In this document: positions 26,455-34,335 of the stretch, one piece after another
Layout of the letters: each line of letters begins with the position of its first letter
Numbering within the stretch: position 1 is the stretch's first letter
Source of the DNA: Lachnospiraceae bacterium
Lineage (GTDB): Bacteria > Bacillota_A > Clostridia > Lachnospirales > Lachnospiraceae
Assembly: GCA_028694115.1 (NCBI GenBank)
Contig: JAQUUB010000022.1
Coordinates: forward strand, 1 to 55,802
Length of the DNA: 55,802 nucleotides
Direction of reading: 5' to 3'
The notes under the pieces: model-generated
Told to the model about the DNA's origin: nothing
Seen by the model: the letters and a program-made list of their open reading frames with translations, nothing else
Database searches by the model: none
Program-made: the position numbers and the translations under genes

Positions 26455-27288
26455 ATGAACATTAGTGATTATTTAAAGGAATTATATCAGAAAGTTATAA
26501 GTTCCTTAGCCAATTCCGACAAAACAAATTCTTCCGTCCAAGCTGAATTATCACCATCAAAGACTGTACCGCCTGCCTCTGCGAATGAATCGGTGAGAGA
26601 CCTTGATCCTTTTTGGGAAGCTCTTGAAGAACATTATGACAAAATCAAACAGGATAATGTTGACTACCAAAGCGATAAAACTGACGGCAAGGAAATGGTC
26701 AAAGAAATAAATGAGCTATCTCCTATTGACAAACAAATGAACACAGACTTAGATACAAAGTCTGAAGTTATAGGGAAAATATCTTATTATGGTTTTAATG
26801 GAAACGTGTCTGAGGTAATAGAACATACAGATAAACAAAAATACCTGAACGCCATCAAAAAAGAACTTGATTATAATCCAACTGGCTTCAAAGTTGATAC
26901 ACTAACGAGTGATCCTGAAGTTAGAAAGTCAGTAGAGAACCTTATATATGACGCTTATGGTTATGATAATTCAGCAACCACCTTATGTACAACCGATACT
27001 CGTACATTAACAGCCAATGTAAAGCTTGACAATGATAAAAATGTCATCGAGGTAAATAGTCCAATGATTACAGACAGGCTCACAGGTTCTTCATCACAAT
27101 TAGATACGAAAGGTATCGACCTGAAGAGCTTATCCGGTTCACAGATGAAAGATCTGTTAAGTGGCAAGCAAGTAAAAGCAGTTGCCGGTATAGCCGGTTA
27201 TTTAGGGCTAAACAAAACGCCTGCCGGCTGGGCATTAAGTATAGGGAAAAAAATAGTTAGCACAGCCAATTCAGAGGCCGAAATCTAA
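26455..27288 (+). CDS. Modular plasmid protein with shared C-terminal domain
   Basis: A 277-aa protein. Residues about 1-100 are low-complexity, Ser/Asp-rich and probably flexible. Residues about 110-175 form a compact domain (ISYYGFNGNVSEVIEHTDK, GFKVDTLTSDPEVRKSVENL) that resembles accessory domains on large polyvalent mobile-element proteins, but I give no firm name. Residues about 190-277 are the module shared with the ArdC protein and the 43420-44151 protein (SGSQMKDLLSGKQ, LNKTPAGWALSIGKKI). Its gene is controlled by palindrome promoter P2 and precedes the primase by 61 bp. It is likely to act in DNA transfer or establishment, perhaps entering the recipient; this is inference from the shared module. 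Confidence 0.78.
   Translation: MNISDYLKELYQKVISSLANSDKTNSSVQAELSPSKTVPPASANESVRDLDPFWEALEEHYDKIKQDNVDYQSDKTDGKEMVKEINELSPIDKQMNTDLDTKSEVIGKISYYGFNGNVSEVIEHTDKQKYLNAIKKELDYNPTGFKVDTLTSDPEVRKSVENLIYDAYGYDNSATTLCTTDTRTLTANVKLDNDKNVIEVNSPMITDRLTGSSSQLDTKGIDLKSLSGSQMKDLLSGKQVKAVAGIAGYLGLNKTPAGWALSIGKKIVSTANSEAEI
27025..27248 (+). repeat. Duplicated C-terminal module, copy A (224 bp)
   Basis: Nearly identical to 43102-43325; I see one mismatch (27137, T versus C). Both copies encode the same C-terminal tail. The sharp boundaries inside unrelated genes suggest recent gene conversion or domain shuffling. Confidence 0.9.
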
Positions 27289-27349
27289 AAATTGAATCTC
27301 TTTCCCTATTATATAAATCATTTATTATCTTTGTTATAAAATAAACGTT

Positions 27350-28936
27350 ATGGCACAATATAGCTTTCAAGATTTCCGCAATAGAATTAAAATTCAAGAT
27401 CTGGCTGCATCTTTAGGTTACTGGGTAAATACCGGAGCCGGAACCAAGCAACTATCTATGTGTTTAGGTGATCGTAAAGCGCCAACGGACGAAATTATTA
27501 TTTATAATTATAATGATTCTGGCCAGAGCACATATTTTTCCCGAAAAGGAAGTTTATCTGATAAAGGCAATCTAATAAATTTCGTACAGGCGCGATTGAA
27601 AGAATTGGGATCAACCAAAGACGGTATTGCTGGAGTTAATGAAGTACTAAACAAATATCTGAACAATGATCTTGATATTAAAAAAGTCGTAGTCAATTCA
27701 ACTCCCGTTCAAACGCAACAATTCAATATTAAATATTGGGCACCGAATAGAATTGAAGATAGCAGTATTCAGTATCTTCATCAAAGAAGACACTTGTCAC
27801 TTAAAACAATATCCGATTTCGCATCAAGGTGTCACATTTATACAGTAGGGAAGAATAAGCATGTCGGTTTCCCATTTCGCATACCCGGCCAGATGGAAAT
27901 TTGCAACTATGAAATGAGAAACTATTTTCAATCTAACAACCAAAATTACAAAGGATTTTGTTCCGGAGGCGAAAAATCGAAAAGCTGTTGGATTGCAAAT
28001 TTCTGTGATTATAATAACGTTACAGATTTATATCTATTTGAATCTGCTATTGATGCGATGAGCTATTACGAACTTAAAGGTTTAACAAAAGAGACTACTT
28101 CCGCATTGGTATCTTTTGGCGGATATGTGACTGCTACACAGGTAGAATCCCTCCATAGAATTTTCCCCAACGCTAAATATCACATGTGTTTTGATAATGA
28201 TTTAGCAGGTAAATGCTTCGATGTGATGACAACATACGCAATATCGTCTAAGGATATTGTCAAAGCACATGTGAATAAGGAAGATTCAACTGTTGTGATA
28301 GACTTTGGCCTAAGAAAAGAAACGTATAATGAGGGCTTTAATTCCCGTGAGTATCTCCAAAAATTCTCAGATATAGATATAGTAAAACCGCTAAAAGGTA
28401 AAGACTGGAACGAAGAATTGACTAGTTATAAACGCTTTGGTTTAAATCTTCAGCCACACAAAGATATTACAGAGGCGTTAGATAAATATTGTGTCAAATT
28501 GAATTTATCCGGATACACTAATATTACTGACATTATAGATCAAAAGAGAGATATAATATTAGAAAGTCTTAGTACAGGACAACCTTATGAATTAAAGAAC
28601 ATGAAGTTGGCTTCTACTCCATGCAAGGACATAAACGTTGATATTAACCTCAGTTATAAAAGAGGTGAACTATCGTATGCGCTTAACAATGTACAGATAA
28701 CCGACATAACAACACAAGTACGATACCCGGCTAACTCATTATTTTCGTACTTTGAAGATAAGAACACAGATATTTTGAAAAAACTATCTAAGCCCAACTT
28801 AGAAGATCTTCTTAAAAAAAAAGAGATAGTTTTTGATTCGCAACGAGTTGGATTAGTATTCATGCCAACACCAACCATAAAAGCCATCACCTCTGGTAGC
28901 GAGGCTTTCATTAAGATTCAAACGAACGAACTTTGA
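27350..28936 (+). CDS. Toprim-domain primase
   Basis: A 528-aa protein. The N-terminal region (IKIQDLAASLGYWVNTGAG, later GNLINFVQARLKELG) resembles the zinc-finger/DUF3991-type N-part of mobile-element primases, though without an obvious Cys cluster. The toprim fold is clear: glutamate motif LYLFESAIDAMSYYELKG near residue 228-245 and D-x-D motif HMCFDNDLAGKCFD near 277-290. Such proteins prime complementary-strand synthesis in the recipient. It has its own TATCTTTG box at 27326-27333, 17 bp before the ATG. The C-terminal 150 residues show no known domain. Repeat copy 5 overlaps its stop codon. Confidence 0.85.
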   Translation: MAQYSFQDFRNRIKIQDLAASLGYWVNTGAGTKQLSMCLGDRKAPTDEIIIYNYNDSGQSTYFSRKGSLSDKGNLINFVQARLKELGSTKDGIAGVNEVLNKYLNNDLDIKKVVVNSTPVQTQQFNIKYWAPNRIEDSSIQYLHQRRHLSLKTISDFASRCHIYTVGKNKHVGFPFRIPGQMEICNYEMRNYFQSNNQNYKGFCSGGEKSKSCWIANFCDYNNVTDLYLFESAIDAMSYYELKGLTKETTSALVSFGGYVTATQVESLHRIFPNAKYHMCFDNDLAGKCFDVMTTYAISSKDIVKAHVNKEDSTVVIDFGLRKETYNEGFNSREYLQKFSDIDIVKPLKGKDWNEELTSYKRFGLNLQPHKDITEALDKYCVKLNLSGYTNITDIIDQKRDIILESLSTGQPYELKNMKLASTPCKDINVDINLSYKRGELSYALNNVQITDITTQVRYPANSLFSYFEDKNTDILKKLSKPNLEDLLKKKEIVFDSQRVGLVFMPTPTIKAITSGSEAFIKIQTNEL

Positions 28937-29129
28937 TACCAATTGATTTCCCTCGAGATCTTCCTGGATAAAAGAATTGGTATCAATATCATTCTTGGCC
29001 AGCTGCCGGCATTTAAATTTTTGATACCTAAAATTGCAGCTGCAGAAGTAACCGGGACCAAATAATGATACCAACTTTCTTCCTGATCAGCCTGGTACTG
29101 GTCCAGTTTTGGAAGATAATTGGTATCAA
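28933..29129. repeat. Interspersed GATACC hairpin repeat, copy 5 (full length)
   Basis: Four segments as in copy 3. Arms TTGATACC / GGTATCAA / TTGATACC / TGATACC / GGTATCA are separated by about 38, 34, 37 and 49 bp. The first arm contains the TGA stop of the primase gene, so the repeat would be the 3' UTR of that transcript. First-segment arms TTGATACCAATT and AATTGGTATCAA pair perfectly over 12 bp. Confidence 0.87.
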
Positions 29130-29142
29130 AAATAAAATTGGA

Positions 29143-29157
29143 CATCACAATTTGTGA
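29143..29157. repeat. 15-bp inverted repeat, left copy (partner 29806-29820)
   Basis: CATCACAATTTGTGA here and its exact complement TCACAAATTGTGATG at 29806-29820 flank the 29206-29640 gene. Each is itself nearly palindromic, so they may be binding sites of a dimeric regulator or ends of a small invertible segment. Confidence 0.5.
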
Positions 29158-29205
29158 TCTCTAACTTGGTAATTCCTTTTTATTGAATAATTTTAAGCGA
29201 AAATC

Positions 29206-29640
29206 TCAAAAGATTCTTCTAATCCACCTTTTTTCACTTTCCAAGCCCCACTGAACATGCCAACGCCTGCCAAGAGTTTTATCAAGCAATATGAATTGAT
29301 ACATGTTTTTTGTTGGATAAAGTTCATATGTCCCACACTCACTATAAAATGTCAATTCACTATCATTGATAGGAACAGAGAATTCTTGGTCACTATTCAG
29401 CGACCATTGAATTTGTTCTATCCTTCCAGTCTTAGTATCCAGCTGCAACAATGTGTAAATATTTTCCGTAGGATATAATTTATACCTGTCTAAGCTTCTT
29501 ATTTTATAAGAAATGTCATCAAGCAATGTTGGTATCAAGGTAAGGATAGAGTCCTTGTCCGATTTGCTCGTATTATTAGTTTGAGCATATCCGCTCAAGG
29601 TTGCATTCAACAACCACACATAAAAAATTAGTTTTTTCAT
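29206..29640 (-). CDS. Secreted protein with two YPTxNxY repeats
   Basis: A 144-aa protein with a Sec signal (hydrophobic residues 3-18, then GYAQ). The mature part holds two related segments: YKLYPTENIYTLLQLDTKTGR...QWSL and YELYPTKNMYQFILLDKTLGR...QWGL, about 55 residues apart. This resembles a family of small Bacteroidales exported proteins of unknown role. It is the only clear gene between the primase and the Fic region on this strand, with no visible promoter box, and is flanked by the 15-bp inverted repeats. Confidence 0.75.
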   Translation of the reverse strand: MKKLIFYVWLLNATLSGYAQTNNTSKSDKDSILTLIPTLLDDISYKIRSLDRYKLYPTENIYTLLQLDTKTGRIEQIQWSLNSDQEFSVPINDSELTFYSECGTYELYPTKNMYQFILLDKTLGRRWHVQWGLESEKRWIRRIF

Positions 29641-29805
29641 TGTATAATAATTTATTGATTACTAATCAAATTGAATTGCGTGGTTTCTCATATATTATAT
29701 TTTGTGCCTTCAATTCAGCTAAGATTTGGTTAACTTGCAACTTATTCGCTTATTTTCGTTAATATCGTTGTCAAGCTGATTTAGGGCGTTTAGCCCGTGA
29801 TGACG

Positions 29806-29820
29806 TCACAAATTGTGATG
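29806..29820. repeat. 15-bp inverted repeat, right copy, in a repeat-rich gap
   Basis: Complement of 29143-29157. Next to it TGATGACGTCA and TGATGACATCA occur on either side, giving a compact array of half-sites at 29797-29825. The remaining gap 29641-29900 holds nothing else I can name. Confidence 0.5.
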
Positions 29821-29900
29821 ACATCACCTCCCATCCTCCTGCGGTCAAGTGAAATAAAAAAATAATTTCCTCTATAAAAAAGTTTTTTAATTTTGATATG

Positions 29901-30275
29901 TCAACATTCTATCCGAAGACTTAATGCAGAAAATATAGCTGCATTAAAAATCGTAATAAAAAGTGCAAATTTAGGTATATAATAGTCTGGAGCAAAATAT
30001 ATTACTCCAAGAATAAGCAAAATACCTATCACTAAGCCCAACACACATGAAGTCCTTGCCCATAGTTGTTGATGATCCCTTAAAAAAAGCATTTTTGATA
30101 AAGTTACTATTGCTGCTGCCATAATGTATAATAAAAAATTGGTCAAATTTAAATTTTGCTCTACAATACAAAATGCAGCTACGTATATGCAAAATGTCAC
30201 GCCACTAATAATAAGATTTATATCCTCATTACTCTTAAAAATAAAGCTTTTTCTCCAATATTTTATTTTATTCAT
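29901..30275 (-). CDS. Four-span membrane protein, last gene of the Fic operon
   Basis: A 124-aa protein with about four hydrophobic helices (near 20-38, 44-62, 76-94 and 100-118) and a basic N-terminus. No family recognised. It follows the 89-aa gene by 24 bp in the same direction and is therefore probably the last member of the Fic operon. It could be a membrane partner or immunity-like component of that set; the sequence itself gives no evidence for either. Confidence 0.6.
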   Translation of the reverse strand: MNKIKYWRKSFIFKSNEDINLIISGVTFCIYVAAFCIVEQNLNLTNFLLYIMAAAIVTLSKMLFLRDHQQLWARTSCVLGLVIGILLILGVIYFAPDYYIPKFALFITIFNAAIFSALSLRIEC

Positions 30276-30299
30276 ATCATCTACCTATATTAATTAATC

Positions 30300-30569
30300 T
30301 CACATAGATTTGATTAATTCCTTTTCGTGCTCCGTCAATTTGGGCACTTTAATTTTATCAGGAAATTCTTCTTGATATGCTTTCACCTCTTCAATCAGAG
30401 ATTGAAAATCTAAAAGAAACTCTTCTGAGCATCCTTTTTTACGGTAGATTTTCAAGGCAGATTTAAGAACATCAACAGCAGCTGCATCGTCACCTTGGAA
30501 GACAATTGCCGGCACATCGTTATGCAAGCAAGTTTTTAGGAGTTTTAATTGATCTTTAATCATCACCAA
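30300..30569 (-). CDS. Unrecognised 89-aa protein of the Fic operon
   Basis: A small acidic, helical protein (DQLKLLKTCLHNDVPAIVF, then FLLDFQSLIEEVKAYQEEF, ending KLTEHEKELIKSM). No family recognised. It overlaps the 149-aa gene by 7 bp. Size and acidity would suit an antitoxin-like partner of the Fic protein, but no Fic-inhibitory motif (S/T-x-x-x-E-G/N) stands out. Confidence 0.62.
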   Translation of the reverse strand: MVMIKDQLKLLKTCLHNDVPAIVFQGDDAAAVDVLKSALKIYRKKGCSEEFLLDFQSLIEEVKAYQEEFPDKIKVPKLTEHEKELIKSM

Positions 30570-31012
30570 ACCTTTTTTAATGAGATAATAGGGTCAGCTA
30601 TTCCATTATAAAACTGCTGCGGTGTTCCCATTAATTCATTCATGATAAAGTAGACCAATACTTCATCAGAAGGATTATTTTCTGAATTATACTCGCACAA
30701 CATTTTATACTGCAGAATATTTTGTTCTTCAACGGTTTTTTGTTCCGCTTCTACCTGAGCTAACAGAGCTATATAATCTCTCCATTTCTCAGTTTTGTAT
30801 AAGTTATTATTAATCCAAAGATTAATATCAGCCTTTACATTTTCCTGTGGATCTATAGGATAATACCCATAAACACGAAAAAGCGCCTCCATTTTAGCTT
30901 TACCACCAACGAATGCTCTCTTAGTCACCACAATCTTTTCGGGCAAGGGAGATGCCGAAACTATCGGCCACTTTTTGTTCCCTTTTCTATAAACATAAAA
31001 TATTTTTTCCAT
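30563..31012 (-). CDS. Unrecognised 149-aa protein of the Fic operon
   Basis: It begins EKIFYVYRKGNKKWPIVSAS and is soluble, with a helical middle (LLAQVEAEQKTVEEQNILQYKML). No family recognised. It lies 9 bp behind fic and overlaps the 89-aa gene by 7 bp, so the four genes form one unit. It may be a substrate, partner or regulator of the Fic enzyme. Confidence 0.65.
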   Translation of the reverse strand: MEKIFYVYRKGNKKWPIVSASPLPEKIVVTKRAFVGGKAKMEALFRVYGYYPIDPQENVKADINLWINNNLYKTEKWRDYIALLAQVEAEQKTVEEQNILQYKMLCEYNSENNPSDEVLVYFIMNELMGTPQQFYNGIADPIISLKKVW

Positions 31013-31021
31013 TTGTCTGTT

Positions 31022-31795
31022 TTAAAAGTCCATCTCCATTTCGTTATTTTTCTTCTGCGCTATTTCCTTTTCCATACGCTTAATGGCCGTAGAAAAGAAA
31101 TATTGAACCATTGGTGCAGTATTTCTTTGATCCCGGCACGCCCTGAGTGCATCAAGATAATCCGGTTTGTCTTCTTTTTCAATAATAACAATAGGATATT
31201 GAAATTTGTCCAAGATAAAATTAGATAATAGCCTGCCCAATCGTCCGTTTCCATCCCTGAACGGATGTAAGAAAATGAAATGGCGATGAAACTGAGCTGC
31301 TATTTCAATCGGATGTAACTCCTCTTTTTCAATGGCCGCTTGAGTTGCTTCAACAAGATTAGGCATTCGACTAATATTAACTTCATGATCACCAAAAAGA
31401 GTATCTCCTGCCCCCATATCCGTATTGGTATATTCTCCGGGAACCGCATCAGCATACTTATAAGAAATGGTATGTTCGGTCAGTATACGATGTGTCTCTT
31501 TGATTAGTTGCTCGGTTATTGGTTCCTGCACCCTTTGCATCAGAAATTCGTATGCTCTGAAATGATCCAATATTTCAAAGGCTTCAAAAAGTGTTTTTCC
31601 AACTGGTATCATACCCAGCCCTTGTTCCTTTAGTGCCCTTGTGTCGTCCACAGAGAAAGTATTTCCTTCAATACCACAACTATGAGCTGAAAAAAGAATT
31701 TCTGTATATTCTTTCCAGTCCGCCATTTTATCCACAACCAGTTTACGGTATTTCTCAAGTACTAAAGAGTACTGTCCTCTTTCTTTATCAAACAT
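31022..31795 (-). CDS. Fic-domain protein (AMP- or nucleotide-transferase)
   Basis: A 257-aa protein from ATG at 31795. The Fic core is canonical: HRHFIFLHPFRDGNGRLGRL near residues 167-186, matching HPFxDGNGRxxR with the catalytic His. A flap-like region (EYTNTDMGAGDTLFGDHE) and an N-terminal inhibitory-looking segment (SAHSCGIEGNTFSVDD, containing S/T-x-x-x-E-G) suggest self-inhibition of the class II type. Fic enzymes attach AMP or other nucleotides to target proteins. The longer TTG-started frame is rejected because a 31-aa peptide gene (31798-31893) ends 2 bp before this ATG. Confidence 0.9.
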   Translation of the reverse strand: MFDKERGQYSLVLEKYRKLVVDKMADWKEYTEILFSAHSCGIEGNTFSVDDTRALKEQGLGMIPVGKTLFEAFEILDHFRAYEFLMQRVQEPITEQLIKETHRILTEHTISYKYADAVPGEYTNTDMGAGDTLFGDHEVNISRMPNLVEATQAAIEKEELHPIEIAAQFHRHFIFLHPFRDGNGRLGRLLSNFILDKFQYPIVIIEKEDKPDYLDALRACRDQRNTAPMVQYFFSTAIKRMEKEIAQKKNNEMEMDF

Positions 31796-31797
31796 CG

Positions 31798-31893
31798 TCA
31801 GAGTTCCTTTAGTGCCCAAAGAATGATACCAACCATTAAAGCCACTACCCCTTGAATAAGGGTTTTCATCATAAAAATGAATAATTTTCCCAT
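31798..31893 (-). CDS. 31-aa single-span membrane peptide, first gene of the Fic operon
   Basis: A short ORF beginning MGKLFIFMMKTL, with a hydrophobic helix (GVVALMVGIILWAL) and a basic N-terminus. It starts 9 nt after the second stem of leader L3, exactly as the other leader-controlled genes do, and its TGA lies 2 bp before the fic ATG. Its position rather than homology makes it a credible gene. Tiny membrane peptides of this build often act as toxins or membrane anchors, but the function is unknown. Confidence 0.6.
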   Translation of the reverse strand: MGKLFIFMMKTLIQGVVALMVGIILWALKEL

Positions 31894-31960
31894 ACTATTT
31901 TTGGCTTACTTTATATTCCGCCAGCCTTATGCGGTTCAAATTGAATTATATGCAAATATA
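31894..31960 (-). promoter_or_regulatory. Leader/promoter element L3 (pseudoknot-type 5' UTR) of the Fic operon
   Basis: -7 box TATATTTG (31953-31960), no good -33. Hairpin CCGCATAAGGCTGGCGG (31918-31934); loop GGCU pairs with AGCC (31903-31906); gap 11 nt; 9 nt to ATG. Confidence 0.7.
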
Positions 31961-31998
31961 GAAATTATATTTATTTTTCCCTTTCAAGAAACTTTATT

Positions 31999-33813
31999 TC
32001 ACTTCACCCAATGTGTTTGAGTTAACGACACATAGTTATTAGAAAGGACATATAATGCACCCTCTTGCTGAGAGGTACTCACCTGTGCAGCAAGCAAAGG
32101 ATCACAATCCTGCCTAAGCAGTTTCCATTCATTTGCTCCGTCAGCCTTATAGTAAAGATGTACAAGTGGAGTGCAATATCCTACCCCAGCAGTTGTCCTA
32201 GGATTTTCCCTTTTAACAGGGAAAGTGCACGCAATAATTCCCTTCCAAAAGCGTATATCTGAGGTAAGGTCTACCCTCACCCTTCCGATTTCATCTTGCC
32301 ACTGGTCATCGTTTACTGTATCACTACGTTTTTGACACGGTCTGAATGAGTTGCCTTTATATTCAAAGGTACGTTCCCAAACTGCCTTAATTTCGCCTTT
32401 AATGGCAATATCCAAGCGGTTTGATAGTATATAAGTTATAGCAAAGTTCTCGCCAAAAGGACGATTATACACGAATACACCATCGTTATATTCTCCATCT
32501 ACCTGTACCCCACGCACTGCGGGTAATGTCGTCTTTTCATAAACGTACACATACATGTCTTGAGCCGTTACTCCGTCTTTCCTCTCTGCCTTTATCCATG
32601 CGGTTGTCCCTTTCTTGCGAAAGAGAGCAGACAGTTCATAAGTACCTGCAGGAGCAGTCACAAATGATCTCCTTATAGTACCTTTCATCATTTCACCATT
32701 CTTTGCCGTAATTTCACAAGGTTGAAATTTATCTATGATGTTACCTTTACTATCCAAAAGCACCATCCGGAAGTCACCTTCCCATGTTGCCGGCATCTCT
32801 CCTGTTTCTGCATTGAAACCGGTCCAATAACCATAAAAAGCAAATTGCTTACCTTCCATCCGATAAGTATCTGCACCATCTTCTGCCGAAGGAGACACCG
32901 CAAAGAAATCTACATCCGATGTACCCAAAACAACAGTATCATCTTTTCCGAATGTAGACCAGTAGGTAACATTCACATCATATTCATCAAGAATTACCTG
33001 AGTGTTGTAATCAGCTGTTAATAACAAGGTATATGTATATGCCTTACCTTGTTCGAATGAATGAGTTTCAGAAATATTATAAGTGCGATTTTTACCGTCA
33101 ACTTGAACGGTAATAGATATTCCTCCGGCAGAACTAACGGGTAATAAGATAGCTTCCACAGCAACTGGATCTTTGCTGTCATCAAGAGTATATCCTCCTC
33201 CTACTTGCAACGATCCAACACCACCTGCATTAGCCAAATTACCTGTCGTACAATCCATAGTCGCAGTCTTAGCAATATTATTCCATGTCACCGAGTTAAT
33301 AACGCCAGCCCCTGTATAATCATTCTTTTTAATAACTATTCTTACTAATGATAACGCATGTTTCATAGCAATATTAGCCTCTGCAGATTCTTTGGAGACA
33401 ATTGCCGTCCCAAACAAAACATCATTTTGTGCAGCTATATTCACAGGTATAGCAGCTATATTGGTGGCTGTTTTATCATAGGGAAAATAACCGTATACGT
33501 TTTTAAGTTCGTCCGCAAGATTAATTTTAGCCCCACTCCAACTACCTGCATTCTGATAGATAAATGGTCTATTAACACATGTATCGTTATAAAAGACACC
33601 AATAGTGTGTCCTTGTTCGAAACTAAGTATCTTCGCCCTGGTATTCACCTCCACAAGAGGCGAAACACTTGCCGACACATTCATACTTTTATTATTTGAT
33701 ACAGGTATTGATGGGGTAGGAGTACTACCTTCGTCACTACAAGACATACATAACACAACCGAAGCTAAGAAAAACAATGCTTTTGCCATACTAATTGAAT
33801 ATTTTTTTCCCAT
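31999..33813 (-). CDS. Long fimbrillin-type lipoprotein with unknown C-terminal half
   Basis: A 604-aa lipoprotein (lipobox LCMSC, Cys25). Residues about 30-290 carry fimbrillin/Mfa-like features: VNTRAKILSFEQGHTIGVFY, VYGYFPYDK, MKHALSLVRIVIKK and a closing YTYTLLLTADYNT. Residues about 300-604 have no known domain but are beta-rich (FRMVLLDSKGNIIDKFQPCE, FVTAPAGTYELSALFRKKG). This build, a fimbrillin-like front plus a large extra head, suits a minor tip adhesin. It stands alone, far from the fim-tra operon, behind its own leader L4. Confidence 0.82.
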   Translation of the reverse strand: MGKKYSISMAKALFFLASVVLCMSCSDEGSTPTPSIPVSNNKSMNVSASVSPLVEVNTRAKILSFEQGHTIGVFYNDTCVNRPFIYQNAGSWSGAKINLADELKNVYGYFPYDKTATNIAAIPVNIAAQNDVLFGTAIVSKESAEANIAMKHALSLVRIVIKKNDYTGAGVINSVTWNNIAKTATMDCTTGNLANAGGVGSLQVGGGYTLDDSKDPVAVEAILLPVSSAGGISITVQVDGKNRTYNISETHSFEQGKAYTYTLLLTADYNTQVILDEYDVNVTYWSTFGKDDTVVLGTSDVDFFAVSPSAEDGADTYRMEGKQFAFYGYWTGFNAETGEMPATWEGDFRMVLLDSKGNIIDKFQPCEITAKNGEMMKGTIRRSFVTAPAGTYELSALFRKKGTTAWIKAERKDGVTAQDMYVYVYEKTTLPAVRGVQVDGEYNDGVFVYNRPFGENFAITYILSNRLDIAIKGEIKAVWERTFEYKGNSFRPCQKRSDTVNDDQWQDEIGRVRVDLTSDIRFWKGIIACTFPVKRENPRTTAGVGYCTPLVHLYYKADGANEWKLLRQDCDPLLAAQVSTSQQEGALYVLSNNYVSLTQTHWVK

Positions 33814-33902
33814 AACACATTTGGCTTATCTTGTATTCCGCCAGCCTTATGCGGTTATATTTATCCATGCGCTAATATACTATTTATATTTTTAATATCA
33901 AA
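33814..33902 (-). promoter_or_regulatory. Leader/promoter element L4 (pseudoknot-type 5' UTR)
   Basis: TTTG (33899-33902), 19 bp, weakened -7 TATATTAG (33872-33879). Hairpin CCGCATAAGGCTGGCGG (33838-33854); loop GGCU with AGCC (33823-33826); gap 11 nt; 9 nt to ATG. The run 33903-34035 upstream is AT-rich and empty. Confidence 0.7.
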
Positions 33903-34035
33903 TAGTTTTAATGATTATATTTATATAAAAACAAAAAAAATAGAGTTAATATGTTTAAACTAAAATAATCTTAAGAATTTAAAAACATAATACTTTAAAA
34001 ATTAAATTATAAAATAGTAAAAAACAAAAGACTAT

Positions 34036-34308
34036 TTATTCTTTTTTCCCTGCTATGGCAATTTGGTTCCCGTTAATTGAAATACCCTTCTCCTCTGCCA
34101 TTCTATCTACTGCCTCTTCGACTATCTCAGCTAGTATGTCCTTATACTTTCTGTTGTCGGTTACTTTTATAAGGTCTAATTGTCTTTTTGCCTTCTCAGT
34201 CACCAGCAGTTGCAATTTAACAGTTCTCTCTTCTCTCTCTTCAGCTTTTGCAGTTTCATTTAAGGACACATCCTGTAGTTTCCCTAAGTCTAACTTCTTA
34301 TCTTTCAT
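34036..34308 (-). CDS. Small partition partner of ParA (putative DNA-binding protein)
   Basis: A 90-aa protein. The N-terminal third is charged and probably flexible (NETAKAEEREERTVKLQLL). The rest (KAKRQLDLIKVTDNRKYKDI, then AEIVEEAVDRMAEEKG) resembles a ribbon-helix-helix DNA-binding fold. Located 27 bp after parA in the same operon, it is most likely the centromere-binding partner (ParB/ParG-like). No parS-like repeats are obvious nearby; the promoter region L5 contains extra GCGG/CCGC half-sites that could serve. Confidence 0.72.
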   Translation of the reverse strand: MKDKKLDLGKLQDVSLNETAKAEEREERTVKLQLLVTEKAKRQLDLIKVTDNRKYKDILAEIVEEAVDRMAEEKGISINGNQIAIAGKKE

Positions 34309-34335
34309 ATATTCTAATATTTTAATGTTTATATA

